This document shows positions 16,221 through 24,410 of a stretch of DNA of 64,000 nt, piece after piece. The position numbers were made by a program, and so were the translations under genes. The notes under the pieces are model-generated. The model did no database searches. It saw only the letters and a list, made by a program, of their open reading frames with translations, and was not told the DNA's origin. The first letter of the stretch is position 1; each line of letters begins with the position of its first letter. The stretch covers positions 458,073 to 522,072 of the forward strand of contig NZ_WEGH01000002.1 of the NCBI RefSeq assembly GCF_009604375.1. The letters run 5' to 3'. This DNA is from Actinomadura macrotermitis (GTDB taxonomy: Bacteria > Actinomycetota > Actinomycetes > Streptosporangiales > Streptosporangiaceae).

Positions 16221-16948
16221 TCGGCGTGCGGGACGGCCCGCTCCCACAACATCTCGAAGACGCCGACGACGGGGATGATCGCTCGCGGGTCGGTGACGTG
16301 CTCGTAGACGTCCAGGCCCGTCCCGTCCCCCGCGGTGAAGTTGTAGCGGATCACGCGCTGGTCGAACATGAAGTAGTCGGCCACCGGGGTCATCAGGTCG
16401 TAGGCCAGGCGGCGCGGCAGCCAGCGCAGTTCCTCCCCCGCCCGGATGTTGCCGTAGCTGATCGCGTGCTCCCAGCGGATGTAGTCGCTGACCGGCTCGG
16501 ACACGATCCGCAGCCGCCGGAACCGCACGCCGCGGGCGACGACACCGCCGACCAGCTCGATCCAGTCGTCCCACTCGTAGGAGGTGTCGCCGGTCCGCCG
16601 CCATTCGATGAACGCCGGATCGGTGGTGTCGTAGGTGTCGCGGGCCTCCAGGTGGACCACCGAACGTTCGGCGCCGGCCAGCAATGCCTCGAAGGTCGGC
16701 TCCCCCTTGCCCTGCCTTCCGGGCTCGTAGGTCCCGGTCAGCGCCTCCAGGACGTACTTGCCCATACTCGCGGGATGCCAGACCACGGCCTCGTCCGCAC
16801 TGATGGGCGAGTGTTCGGCGATCTTCATGAGCGTCCCGGGGTCGGTCACCAGGCGGCCCTGGTAGTAGGCGTCGCCGGTGCCAGGGTCGACGAAAACCGC
16901 CGGGCACTGGTTCTTGGGTGAGTCGTCGTCCATGCCGACGAAGTCCAT
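16205..16948 (-). CDS. DUF6879 protein with an N-terminal extension
   Basis: The product is 247 residues with start ATG 16948 behind AGGAGG. The C-terminal ~170 residues are DUF6879: FEALLAGAERSVVHLEARDTYDTTDPAFIEWRR, RFRRLRIVSEPVSDYIRWEHAI, ELRWLPRRLAYDLM, DYFMFDQRVIRYNFTAGDG. The first ~75 residues (PAVFVDPGTGDAYYQGRLVTDPGTLMKIAEHSPISADEAVVWHPASM) are an additional module, so this is a fusion relative to stand-alone DUF6879. DUF6879 genes are the usual companions of XRE/DUF5753 regulators, and the gene converges on one here. Function is probably modulation of that regulator. Confidence 0.85.
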   Translation of the reverse strand: MDFVGMDDDSPKNQCPAVFVDPGTGDAYYQGRLVTDPGTLMKIAEHSPISADEAVVWHPASMGKYVLEALTGTYEPGRQGKGEPTFEALLAGAERSVVHLEARDTYDTTDPAFIEWRRTGDTSYEWDDWIELVGGVVARGVRFRRLRIVSEPVSDYIRWEHAISYGNIRAGEELRWLPRRLAYDLMTPVADYFMFDQRVIRYNFTAGDGTGLDVYEHVTDPRAIIPVVGVFEMLWERAVPHADYTPS

Positions 16949-17207
16949 GACGACCTCCTGCGCGCGGTGGGCGGCTGTTCCCGGACGACCCTCACCCGGA
17001 GGACGCCACCCGTCAAGAGACCTGTCCGCTGACCACGTCATGCCGCCGGGCAGGGGCCAAAGTCCGCCAAATTTCTTCCCCTGGGCGCGACGAGGGGGTC
17101 AGAGTCGGGCTCAGCCAAGCCCCGTAGCTCCAGGTCAGCTCCCTGTGGTGCGGATTCTGGGGAACCCAGCGTGGCAACCGGCCGCGCCCGAGGCTCATGG
17201 AGGAGCC

Positions 17208-17678
17208 GTGACCGTCACAGCACAGCGACCTATGGAGGTCGGAGTCACCGCGGATCCCCGATCATTGATCTCCCCGGAGCTGCTGGCCCGTCTGGCGGGC
17301 CGGATCGCCTCGGAGCAGATCTGCACCGAACAGCACGCCGAGCAGGTCATGCTCCAGGCGCTCGGTTTCCTGAAGGCATGCGCGCTCAATCCGGGTGCGG
17401 GCCTGGCGCCCTCGGAGGCCGTGGACATCGGCTGGCACACCTTTATCCTGCACACCCGCGAGTACGCCGACTTCTGTCAGCGGGTGGCCGGCCGCTTCAT
17501 TCACCACACCCCCGCCGACCCTGGCGAGTCGCCGCATCAGGCCGAGGCGATCGGCTCGACCGTCGCCGCCATGCGGGCCGCCGGCATCGAGGTGGACACC
17601 GCGTTGTGGGTGCCGGTCAGCAAGTGCAGCCAGTGCTACGCCGGATGCGCCAACGACCCCAAGGCGGCGGGAGCATGA
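17208..17678 (+). CDS. Glycine-rich domain-containing protein (GRDP)-like, 156 residues
   Basis: It starts at GTG 17208 directly after a GGAGGAG site. The core helix-rich segment EAVDIGWHTFILHTREYADFCQRVAGRFIHHTPAD matches the conserved WH-x-FILxT-x-Y-x-x-FC block of the GRDP-like family. The C-terminus CSQCYAGCANDP carries three cysteines in a short span, reminiscent of a small metal or disulfide site. Function is unknown. The stop overlaps the ATG of the kinase-fold gene, so the two are co-translated. Confidence 0.72.
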   Translation: MTVTAQRPMEVGVTADPRSLISPELLARLAGRIASEQICTEQHAEQVMLQALGFLKACALNPGAGLAPSEAVDIGWHTFILHTREYADFCQRVAGRFIHHTPADPGESPHQAEAIGSTVAAMRAAGIEVDTALWVPVSKCSQCYAGCANDPKAAGA

Positions 17679-18547
17679 TCCCCTGCCACTGGGACGCCGT
17701 TCCCGCGCCGCACCAGGCCGCGATCGAAGCCGTCTGCGGGCGGGTGCTCAAGGCCGAGCCGGTCACCGGCGGGCTGATGCCCGGTCTGACCGCCCGTCTG
17801 CACACCGAGGGCCGGTCGTTCTTCTTCAAGGCGATCCCGGCCGACAACGCCGCCGCCACGTTGTTCCGGCGCGAGCGCGAGGCCGGGTGCGCGCTCCCCG
17901 AGGACGCACCCGCGCCCAAGCTGCTGTGGTCGGACGACTCCCACGGTTGTGTCTCGCTGCTCTTCGAGCACGTGGACGGCCGGGACGCCGACCTGTCGCC
18001 CGGCTCACCCGATCTGCCCGGCGTCTTGGAGGCGCTGGGCCGGCTCAACGTCCTCCAGTGGGAGCAGGCCCCGCCGGTGGCCGGCAACCTCGGCCCGCTC
18101 CTGGACAAGGCCGCCGCCTTGCTCGGCGAACGGCGCGACGCCGCGCACTGGGCCATGTACGCCGAAGCGGTCGCCGGGTTCCGTCCGGAGTCGGTGGCCG
18201 GACCGTCGCTGCTGCACTACGACCCCCACCCTGGCAACCTCCGGGTCACCGGGCACGGCGTGCGGCTGGTCGACTGGTCGTTCGCCTGCATCGGCGTCTC
18301 CTGGATCGACGCGGCGTTCCTGGTGCCCCGCCTCATCAAGGCCGGGCACTCCCCCGCCCAGGCCGAAGCGCTGGTGTCGGCGCACCCCGACTGGTCCGCC
18401 GCCCCGGACGATGCGGTGACCGGCTTGGCCGCGCTGTGGACGCTGTTCCGCGAGTACAAGGCGCTGTACGGCCCCGATCACGCACGGACCTTCCGCATCC
18501 GGGCCGCCCACGCCGGACGGTCATGGGTGCGTCACCGAATATCCTGA
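17675..18547 (+). CDS. APH-fold phosphotransferase (aminoglycoside phosphotransferase family)
   Basis: The product is 290 residues with the bilobal APH/choline-kinase pattern: Lys in SFFFKAIPADNA, the hinge LLFEHVDG, catalytic loop LLHYDPHPGNLRV (Asp and Asn present; His-Tyr-Asp in place of His-Gly-Asp) and the metal-binding Asp in VRLVDWSFACIG. It is likely a small-molecule kinase rather than a resistance gene; nothing shows its substrate. It overlaps the upstream GRDP-like gene by ATGA. Its last ~60 codons have a degenerate second copy near 21489-21546, ahead of the intact phosphatase gene. Confidence 0.87.
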   Translation: MIPCHWDAVPAPHQAAIEAVCGRVLKAEPVTGGLMPGLTARLHTEGRSFFFKAIPADNAAATLFRREREAGCALPEDAPAPKLLWSDDSHGCVSLLFEHVDGRDADLSPGSPDLPGVLEALGRLNVLQWEQAPPVAGNLGPLLDKAAALLGERRDAAHWAMYAEAVAGFRPESVAGPSLLHYDPHPGNLRVTGHGVRLVDWSFACIGVSWIDAAFLVPRLIKAGHSPAQAEALVSAHPDWSAAPDDAVTGLAALWTLFREYKALYGPDHARTFRIRAAHAGRSWVRHRIS

Positions 18548-18554
18548 CCGGCCC

Positions 18555-18965
18555 TTGGCCGGCCGGCCGCCGGCGGGCGCGGCGACGCTGCTGATCCGGC
18601 ATGGCGCGTCCCAGTCCGCGCGGGCAGACGGGCCGTTTCCGCTGGTGAACGGCCAGGGCGATCCTGGGCTCGCGACGGAAGGGCGGCAGCAGGCCGAGCA
18701 GGTGTGCGCTCGCCTTGCCGGAGAGAGGGTCGACGCGGTCTACGTGACGCCGCTGCGCCGCACCCACCAGTCCGCCGCTCCGCTTGCGTTGGCCCTGGGC
18801 GTCGAGCCGGTGGTGGAGGACGGGCTGCGCGAAGTCCATCTGGGCGAATGGGAAGGCGGCGCGTTCCGCAGGATGGTCGCGGAGAACGCCCCCGAGGCGC
18901 AGCGGATGTGAGCCGAAGAACCCTGGGACGCCATCCCCGGCGCCGAGTCGAACGAGTCACCGCCC
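18555..18965 (+). pseudogene. Truncated histidine phosphatase (decayed copy of the gene at 21639)
   Basis: The sequence is highly similar to the intact gene at 21639-22325 ([59 protein letters not shown]). It lacks the first ~13 residues, including the ATG; has lost one Leu codon in the start of the domain; and has a TGA at the codon that is TGG (Trp) in the intact copy, after EAQRM. Homology continues past the stop to about 18965 ([10 protein letters not shown]) and then ends near a Tn3 relic. The catalytic second histidine region is missing, so it cannot be active. Confidence 0.9.
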
Positions 18966-18998
18966 CCCCGACGCCCTGGCCGGTTCCGCAAGTCCTGC

Positions 18999-19245
18999 GC
19001 CGCTCCACCAAGGGCGGCCCAAAGCAGCCGGTCTACCTGGCGATGGAAGAACTCGGCCGCGTCGTACGCACGATCTTCACCTGTGACCACCTCGCGGACG
19101 AACAGCTCCGCCGGGAGATCAACAGCGGCCTGCATCTGCTCAGTCCGCCCTCGTCTATGTCAACACCCGGCTCCCGGCCCACATCAACCCGTACGGACGC
19201 TTCTACCTGGACATGGAGACCCGCCCAGACCTCACCGCAGCCTGA
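18999..19245 (+). mobile_element. Relic of a Tn3-family transposase C-terminus
   Basis: In one frame the sequence reads [20 protein letters not shown] and [14 protein letters not shown] frame change (one C missing near 19140) then gives [20 protein letters not shown] and [14 protein letters not shown], ending in TGA at 19243-19245. These blocks match the conserved C-terminal end of Tn3-family DDE transposases, but the stretch between REINSGL and [12 protein letters not shown] and that before HINPYGRF are deleted. I found no terminal inverted repeat. It is a dead remnant, and it sits exactly where the phosphatase copy breaks off. Confidence 0.8.
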
Positions 19246-19360
19246 CGGCCCGTTGGAAGCCGGCGAAGCTCTGGTTCGGACCGGTCCCGCACGGCTGAAG
19301 GGTACGCATGCGCATTCTGAGAGCCATACCTCGTCTGGTCATGTTCGGATCGCGATCGGC

Positions 19361-19411
19361 GGCCACTGGGAGCCGATGTCGACAGCCGATATCTGTCGGC
19401 TCCCAGTGGCC
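19361..19411. terminator. Perfect 16-bp inverted repeat, terminator of the CU044_5270 gene
   Basis: GGCCACTGGGAGCCGA (19361-19376) and TCGGCTCCCAGTGGCC (19396-19411) pair without mismatch around a 19-nt loop. The repeat ends 6 bp from the stop of the minus-strand CU044_5270 gene. It also lies just past the Tn3 relic, so a transposon-end origin is an alternative reading. Confidence 0.7.
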
Positions 19412-19417
19412 GTGCGC

Positions 19418-20512
19418 TCAGGGGGCGGTGGCGACCCAGGCCGCCTGCTGCCATGCCCGGTAGTTCAGGACCGTGCCTGCGGGCGCGGTCTGGTCCACGG
19501 GTGTGCGCGGGTCGGATACCGGGCCTCCCGGCCGGGCTCGGACCAGGACCGTCTCTTCTGCCAGCAGTCGGCCGGTGGCGGTGTCCACGACGAGGCGGCG
19601 TTCCGTTGCGGGGCCGCCTGACGGTGCTCCGCTGGGCAGGGCGACCGCGTGTCCCCGCCGGCCGAGTGGATCGCTCACACTGCCAAGGCTGCGGATGCCG
19701 GGCATCTGGGCGAGCATACGGTACGCCGCTGCACGGACGTTGGACGGCGCCGGCTCGGAGAACAGGTCCCAAACGGCATCGTAAAGCCGTTCGGCATCCG
19801 TGATCGGGCCCTCGGAACCGTGTGGCTTTCTGAGGATGTACGCCCGTAGTTGCGCCGGGTCGGTCGGGAGTCGCCGCAACTGCGCCGCTGAACCGTCAGG
19901 GAAACTCAACCGGACCGGCACCTTGATGGTCTTCCACCCGGACGGTTGCGCGGTCCATGAGGTGAGCGGCCGCGGGAGTGCCCAACGTTTGGGGGATCCT
20001 GCCCTGCGCCATGCGGCCACGTCCGCCGGTCGTTGTGGATGTGCGCCGAGGTCGCGGGTGGCTTGCCAGGACGGGCGCTTGCCGGTTCCGAGCCACTGGC
20101 GAAGACCCTGACGGCGTTCCAGGACGTAGGGCCCGGAAGGCGCGTGGATCACGGTCGTCCACCCCTGTACCTCGTCCGTCAGCCAGTACGGGCCATGACC
20201 CGCCGCCTCGTGCGTGGTGGATTCCGCCGCGCTGAGCAGGATGGACTGTGCGGACAGTGCGGTGGGCCGCGTCGGAGTGGGACGGGTGGAGGGCGCACCG
20301 CCGCCGATGGTGGCGGCGGCCACCGCAGTGGCCGTCGCGGCGCCCAGGAGGCCGGATCCGATCATCCAGCGGCGCCGCGGCATGACGCGTAGCGAACTCC
20401 GCCTGCGGCCGGTCATCTCCTGTTCCAGCCGGTTCAGCGCCTCGGCGGCTGCATGGCGTGACGGGGGCGGCGGCTCTTTCAGCAGATCACGGACCATGGT
20501 CATCTCGTTCAT
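19418..20512 (-). CDS. CU044_5270 family membrane protein (probable sigma-factor partner)
   Basis: The product is 364 residues. A ~45-residue cytoplasmic N-terminus ([33 protein letters not shown]) and a basic stretch RVMPRRRWM precede a single membrane segment [21 protein letters not shown] and a large extracytoplasmic domain. This matches the actinobacterial CU044_5270 family, commonly encoded right after a sigma factor. The ATG overlaps the sigma-factor stop (ATGA). The topology fits an anti-sigma or signal-receiving role, though no classical zinc motif is present. The C-terminal half ([20 protein letters not shown]) is strand-rich. Confidence 0.8.
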   Translation of the reverse strand: MNEMTMVRDLLKEPPPPSRHAAAEALNRLEQEMTGRRRSSLRVMPRRRWMIGSGLLGAATATAVAAATIGGGAPSTRPTPTRPTALSAQSILLSAAESTTHEAAGHGPYWLTDEVQGWTTVIHAPSGPYVLERRQGLRQWLGTGKRPSWQATRDLGAHPQRPADVAAWRRAGSPKRWALPRPLTSWTAQPSGWKTIKVPVRLSFPDGSAAQLRRLPTDPAQLRAYILRKPHGSEGPITDAERLYDAVWDLFSEPAPSNVRAAAYRMLAQMPGIRSLGSVSDPLGRRGHAVALPSGAPSGGPATERRLVVDTATGRLLAEETVLVRARPGGPVSDPRTPVDQTAPAGTVLNYRAWQQAAWVATAP

Positions 20513-21117
20513 GCGGGTGACTCCTCGGTGGTCAAAGTGGGGTTGGTTCCGCCGAGCGATTCGCGGAGTTTTCGCCGGGCACGGTTCAGCCGTGAGGCGA
20601 CCGTGCCGTACTTCAGGCCCATGGCCTGCGCGACCTCCTCATACGTCAGGTCGGCGAGCGCGATCAGCAGCAGCACGTCCCGGTCGCCGGGAGAAAGCCG
20701 GGCCAGCGCGCCGGCCAGCGCGCCGCCCGTACTTACGGCACTCACGCGGTCCGCAGCCCGCTCTTCGTGGCTTTCTACGGCGTTCAGCGTCGGCGTCTTG
20801 GCCAGTGCCCGGTAGAAGCGTTTCTCCGCGCGACGGTGCAGGCCGATCAGATTCGTTGCGATCCCATACAGCCACGGCCGTACGGAGCCGCGATCCGGGT
20901 CGAAACGCCGCCGCTGCCGGAACGCGGCCAGGAACGTCTCAGCGGCGATGTCATCTGCGGCGTCCGGGCCGACCCGCCGTGTCACATAGCCGTGGATCTC
21001 CTTGTAGTAACGATGGAAGATCTCGGCGAAGCGTTCGGGTTCGTGCCACGACTCGGCGATCAGCGCGGCGTCTTGGGGAGGGGACGCCGCGCTGTCAGAC
21101 GCGTGGCTCACATCCAT
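20509..21117 (-). CDS. Sigma-70 family (ECF-type) RNA polymerase sigma factor
   Basis: The product is 202 residues. Region 2 reads RFAEIFHRYYKEIHGYVTRRVGPDAADDIAAETFLAAFRQRRRFDPDRGSVRPWLYGIATNLI, and region 4 reads LARLSPGDRDVLLLIALADLTYEEVAQAMGLKYGTVASRLNRARRKLRESL. Only regions 2 and 4 are present, as in ECF sigma factors. An AGAGGA site precedes the ATG at 21117. The gene is translationally coupled to the CU044_5270 membrane protein, and the pair probably forms a signalling unit responding to an envelope or extracellular cue. Confidence 0.94.
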   Translation of the reverse strand: MDVSHASDSAASPPQDAALIAESWHEPERFAEIFHRYYKEIHGYVTRRVGPDAADDIAAETFLAAFRQRRRFDPDRGSVRPWLYGIATNLIGLHRRAEKRFYRALAKTPTLNAVESHEERAADRVSAVSTGGALAGALARLSPGDRDVLLLIALADLTYEEVAQAMGLKYGTVASRLNRARRKLRESLGGTNPTLTTEESPA

Positions 21118-21638
21118 GAAGGATCCTCTTCTCGGGGGCAGCTCACCCTGTTCTCAACCGGACGGCGCCAACCCCTTCACGAGTAGATGACGGTGGCGAT
21201 GGCTACGCCGCGCATGTACCGGACAACGCGCAGCGGGCGCGAGTGCCGGCGGCCGAGTCCATCCGCGAACTCATCGTGCAAGGCACCAACGAGGGCCTGG
21301 CGGCCGAACCGGGCGATGCCCTCATGCTCCACGGCACGGTGGTCCAGGACCACGAACCGGTCGACGTCGATGAGCTCCAGCCGGCCCTCGAGGTCCTACG
21401 GGCGAAGTGCCGAGCACGAAGACACAAGCGCGTAAATCAGAAACTGCGCCTACCTTGCGGCTCACCGGAGCTTCGGGATTCCTGGGCCGTGTCGGCGCAC
21501 CCCGGCTGGTCCGCCGCTCCGGACGATGCGGTGACCGGCTTGGCCGGGGGATGGGGCCGTCGCCGACGTGCGGGACTCCGACGGGCCTTCGCTCGCCGTA
21601 TCAAGGCCGGCGGGGCCGCAGCCGTTTAGGGTTCGTTC
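21118..21638 (+). pseudogene. Intergenic stretch with decayed gene fragments, including an APH C-terminal fragment
   Basis: At 21489-21546 the DNA is nearly identical to 18374-18431, the C-terminal part of the APH-fold gene (SAHPGWSAAPDDAVTGLAG versus SAHPDWSAAPDDAVTGLAA). It then diverges, so this is a fragment of a duplicated copy. Before it, from about 21190, a coherent frame reads ESIRELIVQGTNEGLAAEPG and ALMLHGTVVQDHEPVDVDEL, which looks like real protein sequence of unknown family without a good start. I regard the whole stretch as debris from rearrangement. Confidence 0.6.
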
Positions 21639-22325
21639 ATGGGCGAAACCGTCGAGTACGCGCAAACCCGCTACCAGCCGCCGGCGGGCGCGGCGACGCT
21701 GCTGCTGATCCGGCACGGCGCGTCCCAGCCCGCGCGGGCAGACGCACCGTTTCCGCTGGTGAACGGCCAGGGCGATCCTGAGCTCGCGCCCGAAGGGCGG
21801 CAGCAGGCCGAGCAGGTGTGCGCTCGCCTCGCCGGAGAGAGGATCGATGCGATCTACGTGACGCCCCTGCGCCGCACCCACCAGTCCGCCGCTCCCCTGG
21901 CGCTGGCCTTGGGCGTCGAGCCGAGCGTGGAGGACGACCTGCGCGAAGTCCATCTGGGCGAATGGGAAGGCGGCGCGTTCCGCAGGATGGTCGCGGAGAA
22001 CGTCCCCGAGGCACAGCGGATGTGGGCCGAAGAGCGCTGGGACGCCATCCCCGGGGCCGAGTCGAACGAGTCGCTGGCCGCCCGCGTCCGCGCCGCCCTC
22101 GACCGCATCGCGGCGAAGCATGCCGGTGCGCGCGTCGCCGTCTTCACCCACGGCGGCATCATCGCGCAGGCGCTGGCGCTGGCCAGCGGCTCCCGCCCCA
22201 TGGCCTTCCTGGGCGCGGACAACGCCTCGATCTCCGAGCTCGTCGTCCTCGACGGCAACTGGGCCGTCCGCCGTTACAACGACACCGGCCATCTGGACGC
22301 CCCGGCCGGCTCCGCGCTCACCTGA
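21639..22325 (+). CDS. Histidine phosphatase family protein (phosphoglycerate-mutase-like), intact copy
   Basis: The product is 228 residues. The catalytic RHG is in [10 protein letters not shown] (~24-33), the acid/base Glu region in [14 protein letters not shown], and the second histidine in AVFTHGGIIAQAL. It belongs to the broad acid-phosphatase/phosphoglycerate-mutase superfamily; the substrate is unknown. The start ATG 21639 has weak upstream signals. It is the functional member of a duplicated pair; the other copy at 18555 is interrupted. The fragment of the APH gene upstream shows that the phosphatase originally followed an APH-type gene in both copies. Confidence 0.9.
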   Translation: MGETVEYAQTRYQPPAGAATLLLIRHGASQPARADAPFPLVNGQGDPELAPEGRQQAEQVCARLAGERIDAIYVTPLRRTHQSAAPLALALGVEPSVEDDLREVHLGEWEGGAFRRMVAENVPEAQRMWAEERWDAIPGAESNESLAARVRAALDRIAAKHAGARVAVFTHGGIIAQALALASGSRPMAFLGADNASISELVVLDGNWAVRRYNDTGHLDAPAGSALT

Positions 22326-22347
22326 CACCGCCTGCGAACCGGGCTTG

Positions 22348-22890
22348 TCAGGGGTGTGCCGTGAAGACGTGGGCGACGGCTCCGCCGGTGAAGGCGGTGG
22401 TGCTGATCGGCTGGAGGGTGAGCGGCGCGGGGAAGAGCGGCTCGCCCCCGCCGAGGACGACCGGGTGGACGAGGAGGTGGTACTCGTCGATCAGGCCGGT
22501 CCCGACCAGCGACCGGGCGAACCGCGCTCCGCCGTGGGCGAGCAGGTAGCCGTCGCGGGGCTCGTTCTTGAGCCGGGTGACGGCCTCGGTGAGGTCCCCG
22601 GCGACGATCGTCGTCTCGGCCCAGTCGGCGGAGGTGAGCGAGTTCGAGAACACGACCTTGGGGATGTCGTTCATCGGCTTGGCGAACGGCGCGGTGCTGC
22701 TGGGGTAGTAGGCGGCCATCGCCTCGTAGGAGGCGGCGCCCATGAGGTGCGCGCCGGCCTTGCCCAGGGTCTCGACGAGCCAGCCCATGGCGTCGTCGGA
22801 GCCTCCCGCGGCGATCCAGTCGCCGCTCCCGTCAGGCGGTGCGACGTAGCCGTCGAGCGAGACCGACATCTTCAGGACCAGTGAAGCCAT
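22348..22890 (-). CDS. Dihydrofolate-reductase-like (RibD C-terminal domain) family protein
   Basis: The product is 180 residues from ATG 22890, with a GGAAG site. The N-terminus SLVLKMSVSLDGYVAPPDGSGDW is the classic start of the YyaP/RibD_C family. LGKAGAHLMGAASYEAMAAYYP, MNDIPKVVFSNSL, YLLAHGGARFARSLVGTGLIDEYHLLVHPVVLGGGEPLF follow as the NADPH-binding core. These proteins are predicted NADPH-dependent reductases of unknown substrate. The gene converges on the phosphatase and stands alone. Confidence 0.9.
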   Translation of the reverse strand: MASLVLKMSVSLDGYVAPPDGSGDWIAAGGSDDAMGWLVETLGKAGAHLMGAASYEAMAAYYPSSTAPFAKPMNDIPKVVFSNSLTSADWAETTIVAGDLTEAVTRLKNEPRDGYLLAHGGARFARSLVGTGLIDEYHLLVHPVVLGGGEPLFPAPLTLQPISTTAFTGGAVAHVFTAHP

Positions 22891-23120
22891 GCGCTGCTTC
22901 CTTCCAGGGGTGGTGACGCGAGCTGCTCGCGCCCCATAGTCGATCACTCGCACGCTCAGACCGCCGGGCTTCCCGGAACTCATCGCGTTCCGCGGCGCGA
23001 AAGAGCGCCCGTTCGCCCGTGGGCGTGCCCGTTCCCCGAGGCGGCCGGTGACCTGGGCTTGGGGAGGGGCTCCCGGGGGAACGGACCCGTCATCACGGGT
23101 GCGGAGGAAGGTGCTTGGCC

Positions 23121-23771
23121 ATGGACACCACCGGTGTCACGATCGAGCTCGGTGATGCGGCGCTGGAGGGCGACGTCGCCCTGCCGGACGAGCCCGCCGG
23201 CATGGTCCTGTTCGCGCACGGGAGCGGCAGTTCGCGGCACAGCCCGCGCAACCGCGCCGTCGCGGCCGGGCTGCACGGCGCCGGGTTCGGCACGCTGCTG
23301 GTGGATCTGCTGACCGAGGGCGAGGAGCGGCGGGACGCCGGGCTGCGGTTCGACATCGGGTTGCTGACGCGGCGGCTGGTCGGCGCCGTCGACCGGTTGA
23401 AGGAGGGGCTGGAGTCCGCCCCGCATACCTCCGGTCTGCCGATCGGCCTGTTCGGGGCGAGCACCGGGGCGGCCGGGGCGCTGGCGGCGGCGGCCGAGCG
23501 CCCCGGCGAGATCACGGCGGTGGTGTCGCGGGGCGGGCGGCCCGATCTGGCGGGGCCGGCGCTGGAGCTCGTGCGCGCGCCGGTGCGGCTGATCGTCGGC
23601 GGCGGCGACCCGCAGGTGCTGGAGCTGAACAGGCAGGCCGGGCAGCGGCTGGCCGCCGTCCACGACCTTCAGGTGGTCCCGGGGGCGAGCCATCTGTTCG
23701 AGGAGCCCGGAGCCCTGGAGAAGGTCACCGCGCTCGCCGCGGACTGGTTCCTGCGCCATCTGTCGCACTGA
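23121..23771 (+). CDS. Alpha/beta hydrolase, dienelactone-hydrolase-like
   Basis: The product is 216 residues from ATG 23121, with GGAGGAAGG upstream. It has the HGSGSSRHSPRNR oxyanion segment, LLVDLLTEGEERRD, the nucleophile elbow GLFGASTGAAGAL (Ser in GAST), the acid region LIVGGGDPQVLELN and the catalytic His in VVPGASHLFEEPGALE. This pattern is common in small hydrolases that are elsewhere fused to phosphoribosyltransferase domains. The substrate is unknown. It is monocistronic or followed by the YdeI-like gene 75 bp later. Confidence 0.88.
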   Translation: MDTTGVTIELGDAALEGDVALPDEPAGMVLFAHGSGSSRHSPRNRAVAAGLHGAGFGTLLVDLLTEGEERRDAGLRFDIGLLTRRLVGAVDRLKEGLESAPHTSGLPIGLFGASTGAAGALAAAAERPGEITAVVSRGGRPDLAGPALELVRAPVRLIVGGGDPQVLELNRQAGQRLAAVHDLQVVPGASHLFEEPGALEKVTALAADWFLRHLSH

Positions 23772-23846
23772 TCGGGCGGCCGGACAAATGATCATTTCGC
23801 GGTGGAAGGTGCGATCATGGGCCTTCCGTGCGATGTGAGGTGACCC

Positions 23847-24407
23847 GTGACCGAGCCGATCCTCGTCCTCGCCGACGCCGGAGCGTGGGAGGCGTGGCTG
23901 GCCGAGCACCACGGCGCGCGGTCCGGCGTCTGGCTGAAGATCGCCAAGAAGGGGTCCGGCGCGACCACCGTGACGCTGCCGGAGGCCCTGGACGTCGCGC
24001 TCTGCCACGGCTGGATCGACAGCCAGCGCAAGCGCTGCGATGACACCTACTACCTGCAGCGGTACTCGCCCCGCGGCCCGCGCAGTCCCTGGTCGCAGGT
24101 GAACGTGGCCAAGGCCGAGGCGCTCATCGCGGCCGGGCGGATGCGGCCCGCCGGCTTCGCGGAGATCGAGGCGGCCAAGGCGGACGGGCGCTGGGCGGGC
24201 GCGTACGAGGCGCAGCGCAACGCCACCGTCCCGCCCGACCTCGCCGAGGCGCTGGAGCGCAGCGAGCGGGCCCGCGCGGCCTTCGAGGCGCTCGGCAAGA
24301 CCGACCGCTACCTGCTGGTCCTGCCCCTGCACAAGGCGCGGACGCCCGAGAGCCGCGCCGCGCGGCTCCGGAAGGCGATCGCCGCCTTGGAGGCCGACCC
24401 TCTGTAG
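23847..24407 (+). CDS. YdeI/OmpD-associated family protein
   Basis: The product is 186 residues starting at GTG 23847 behind GAGGTGA. Family blocks are present: AWLAEHHGARSGVWLKIAKKGSG, TLPEALDVALCHGWIDSQRKRCDDTYYLQRYSPRGPRSPWSQVNVAKAEALIAAGRM, and the terminal KTDRYLLVLPLHKARTPESRAARLRKAI. Function is not established for this widespread family. Its stop lies only a few bases before the cobalamin riboswitch, but it is not part of cobalamin synthesis. Confidence 0.9.
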   Translation: MTEPILVLADAGAWEAWLAEHHGARSGVWLKIAKKGSGATTVTLPEALDVALCHGWIDSQRKRCDDTYYLQRYSPRGPRSPWSQVNVAKAEALIAAGRMRPAGFAEIEAAKADGRWAGAYEAQRNATVPPDLAEALERSERARAAFEALGKTDRYLLVLPLHKARTPESRAARLRKAIAALEADPL

Positions 24408-24410
24408 GGT

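Noticed and set aside
17675..18547. Calling the APH-fold protein an antibiotic-resistance enzyme
   Set aside because: The family is broad, the catalytic loop is HYD rather than the usual HGD, and nothing nearby supports a resistance role.
18555..18911. Reading the first phosphatase copy as a short functional gene
   Set aside because: It lacks the proper start and the second catalytic histidine, and homology to the intact copy continues past the TGA, so it is a pseudogene.
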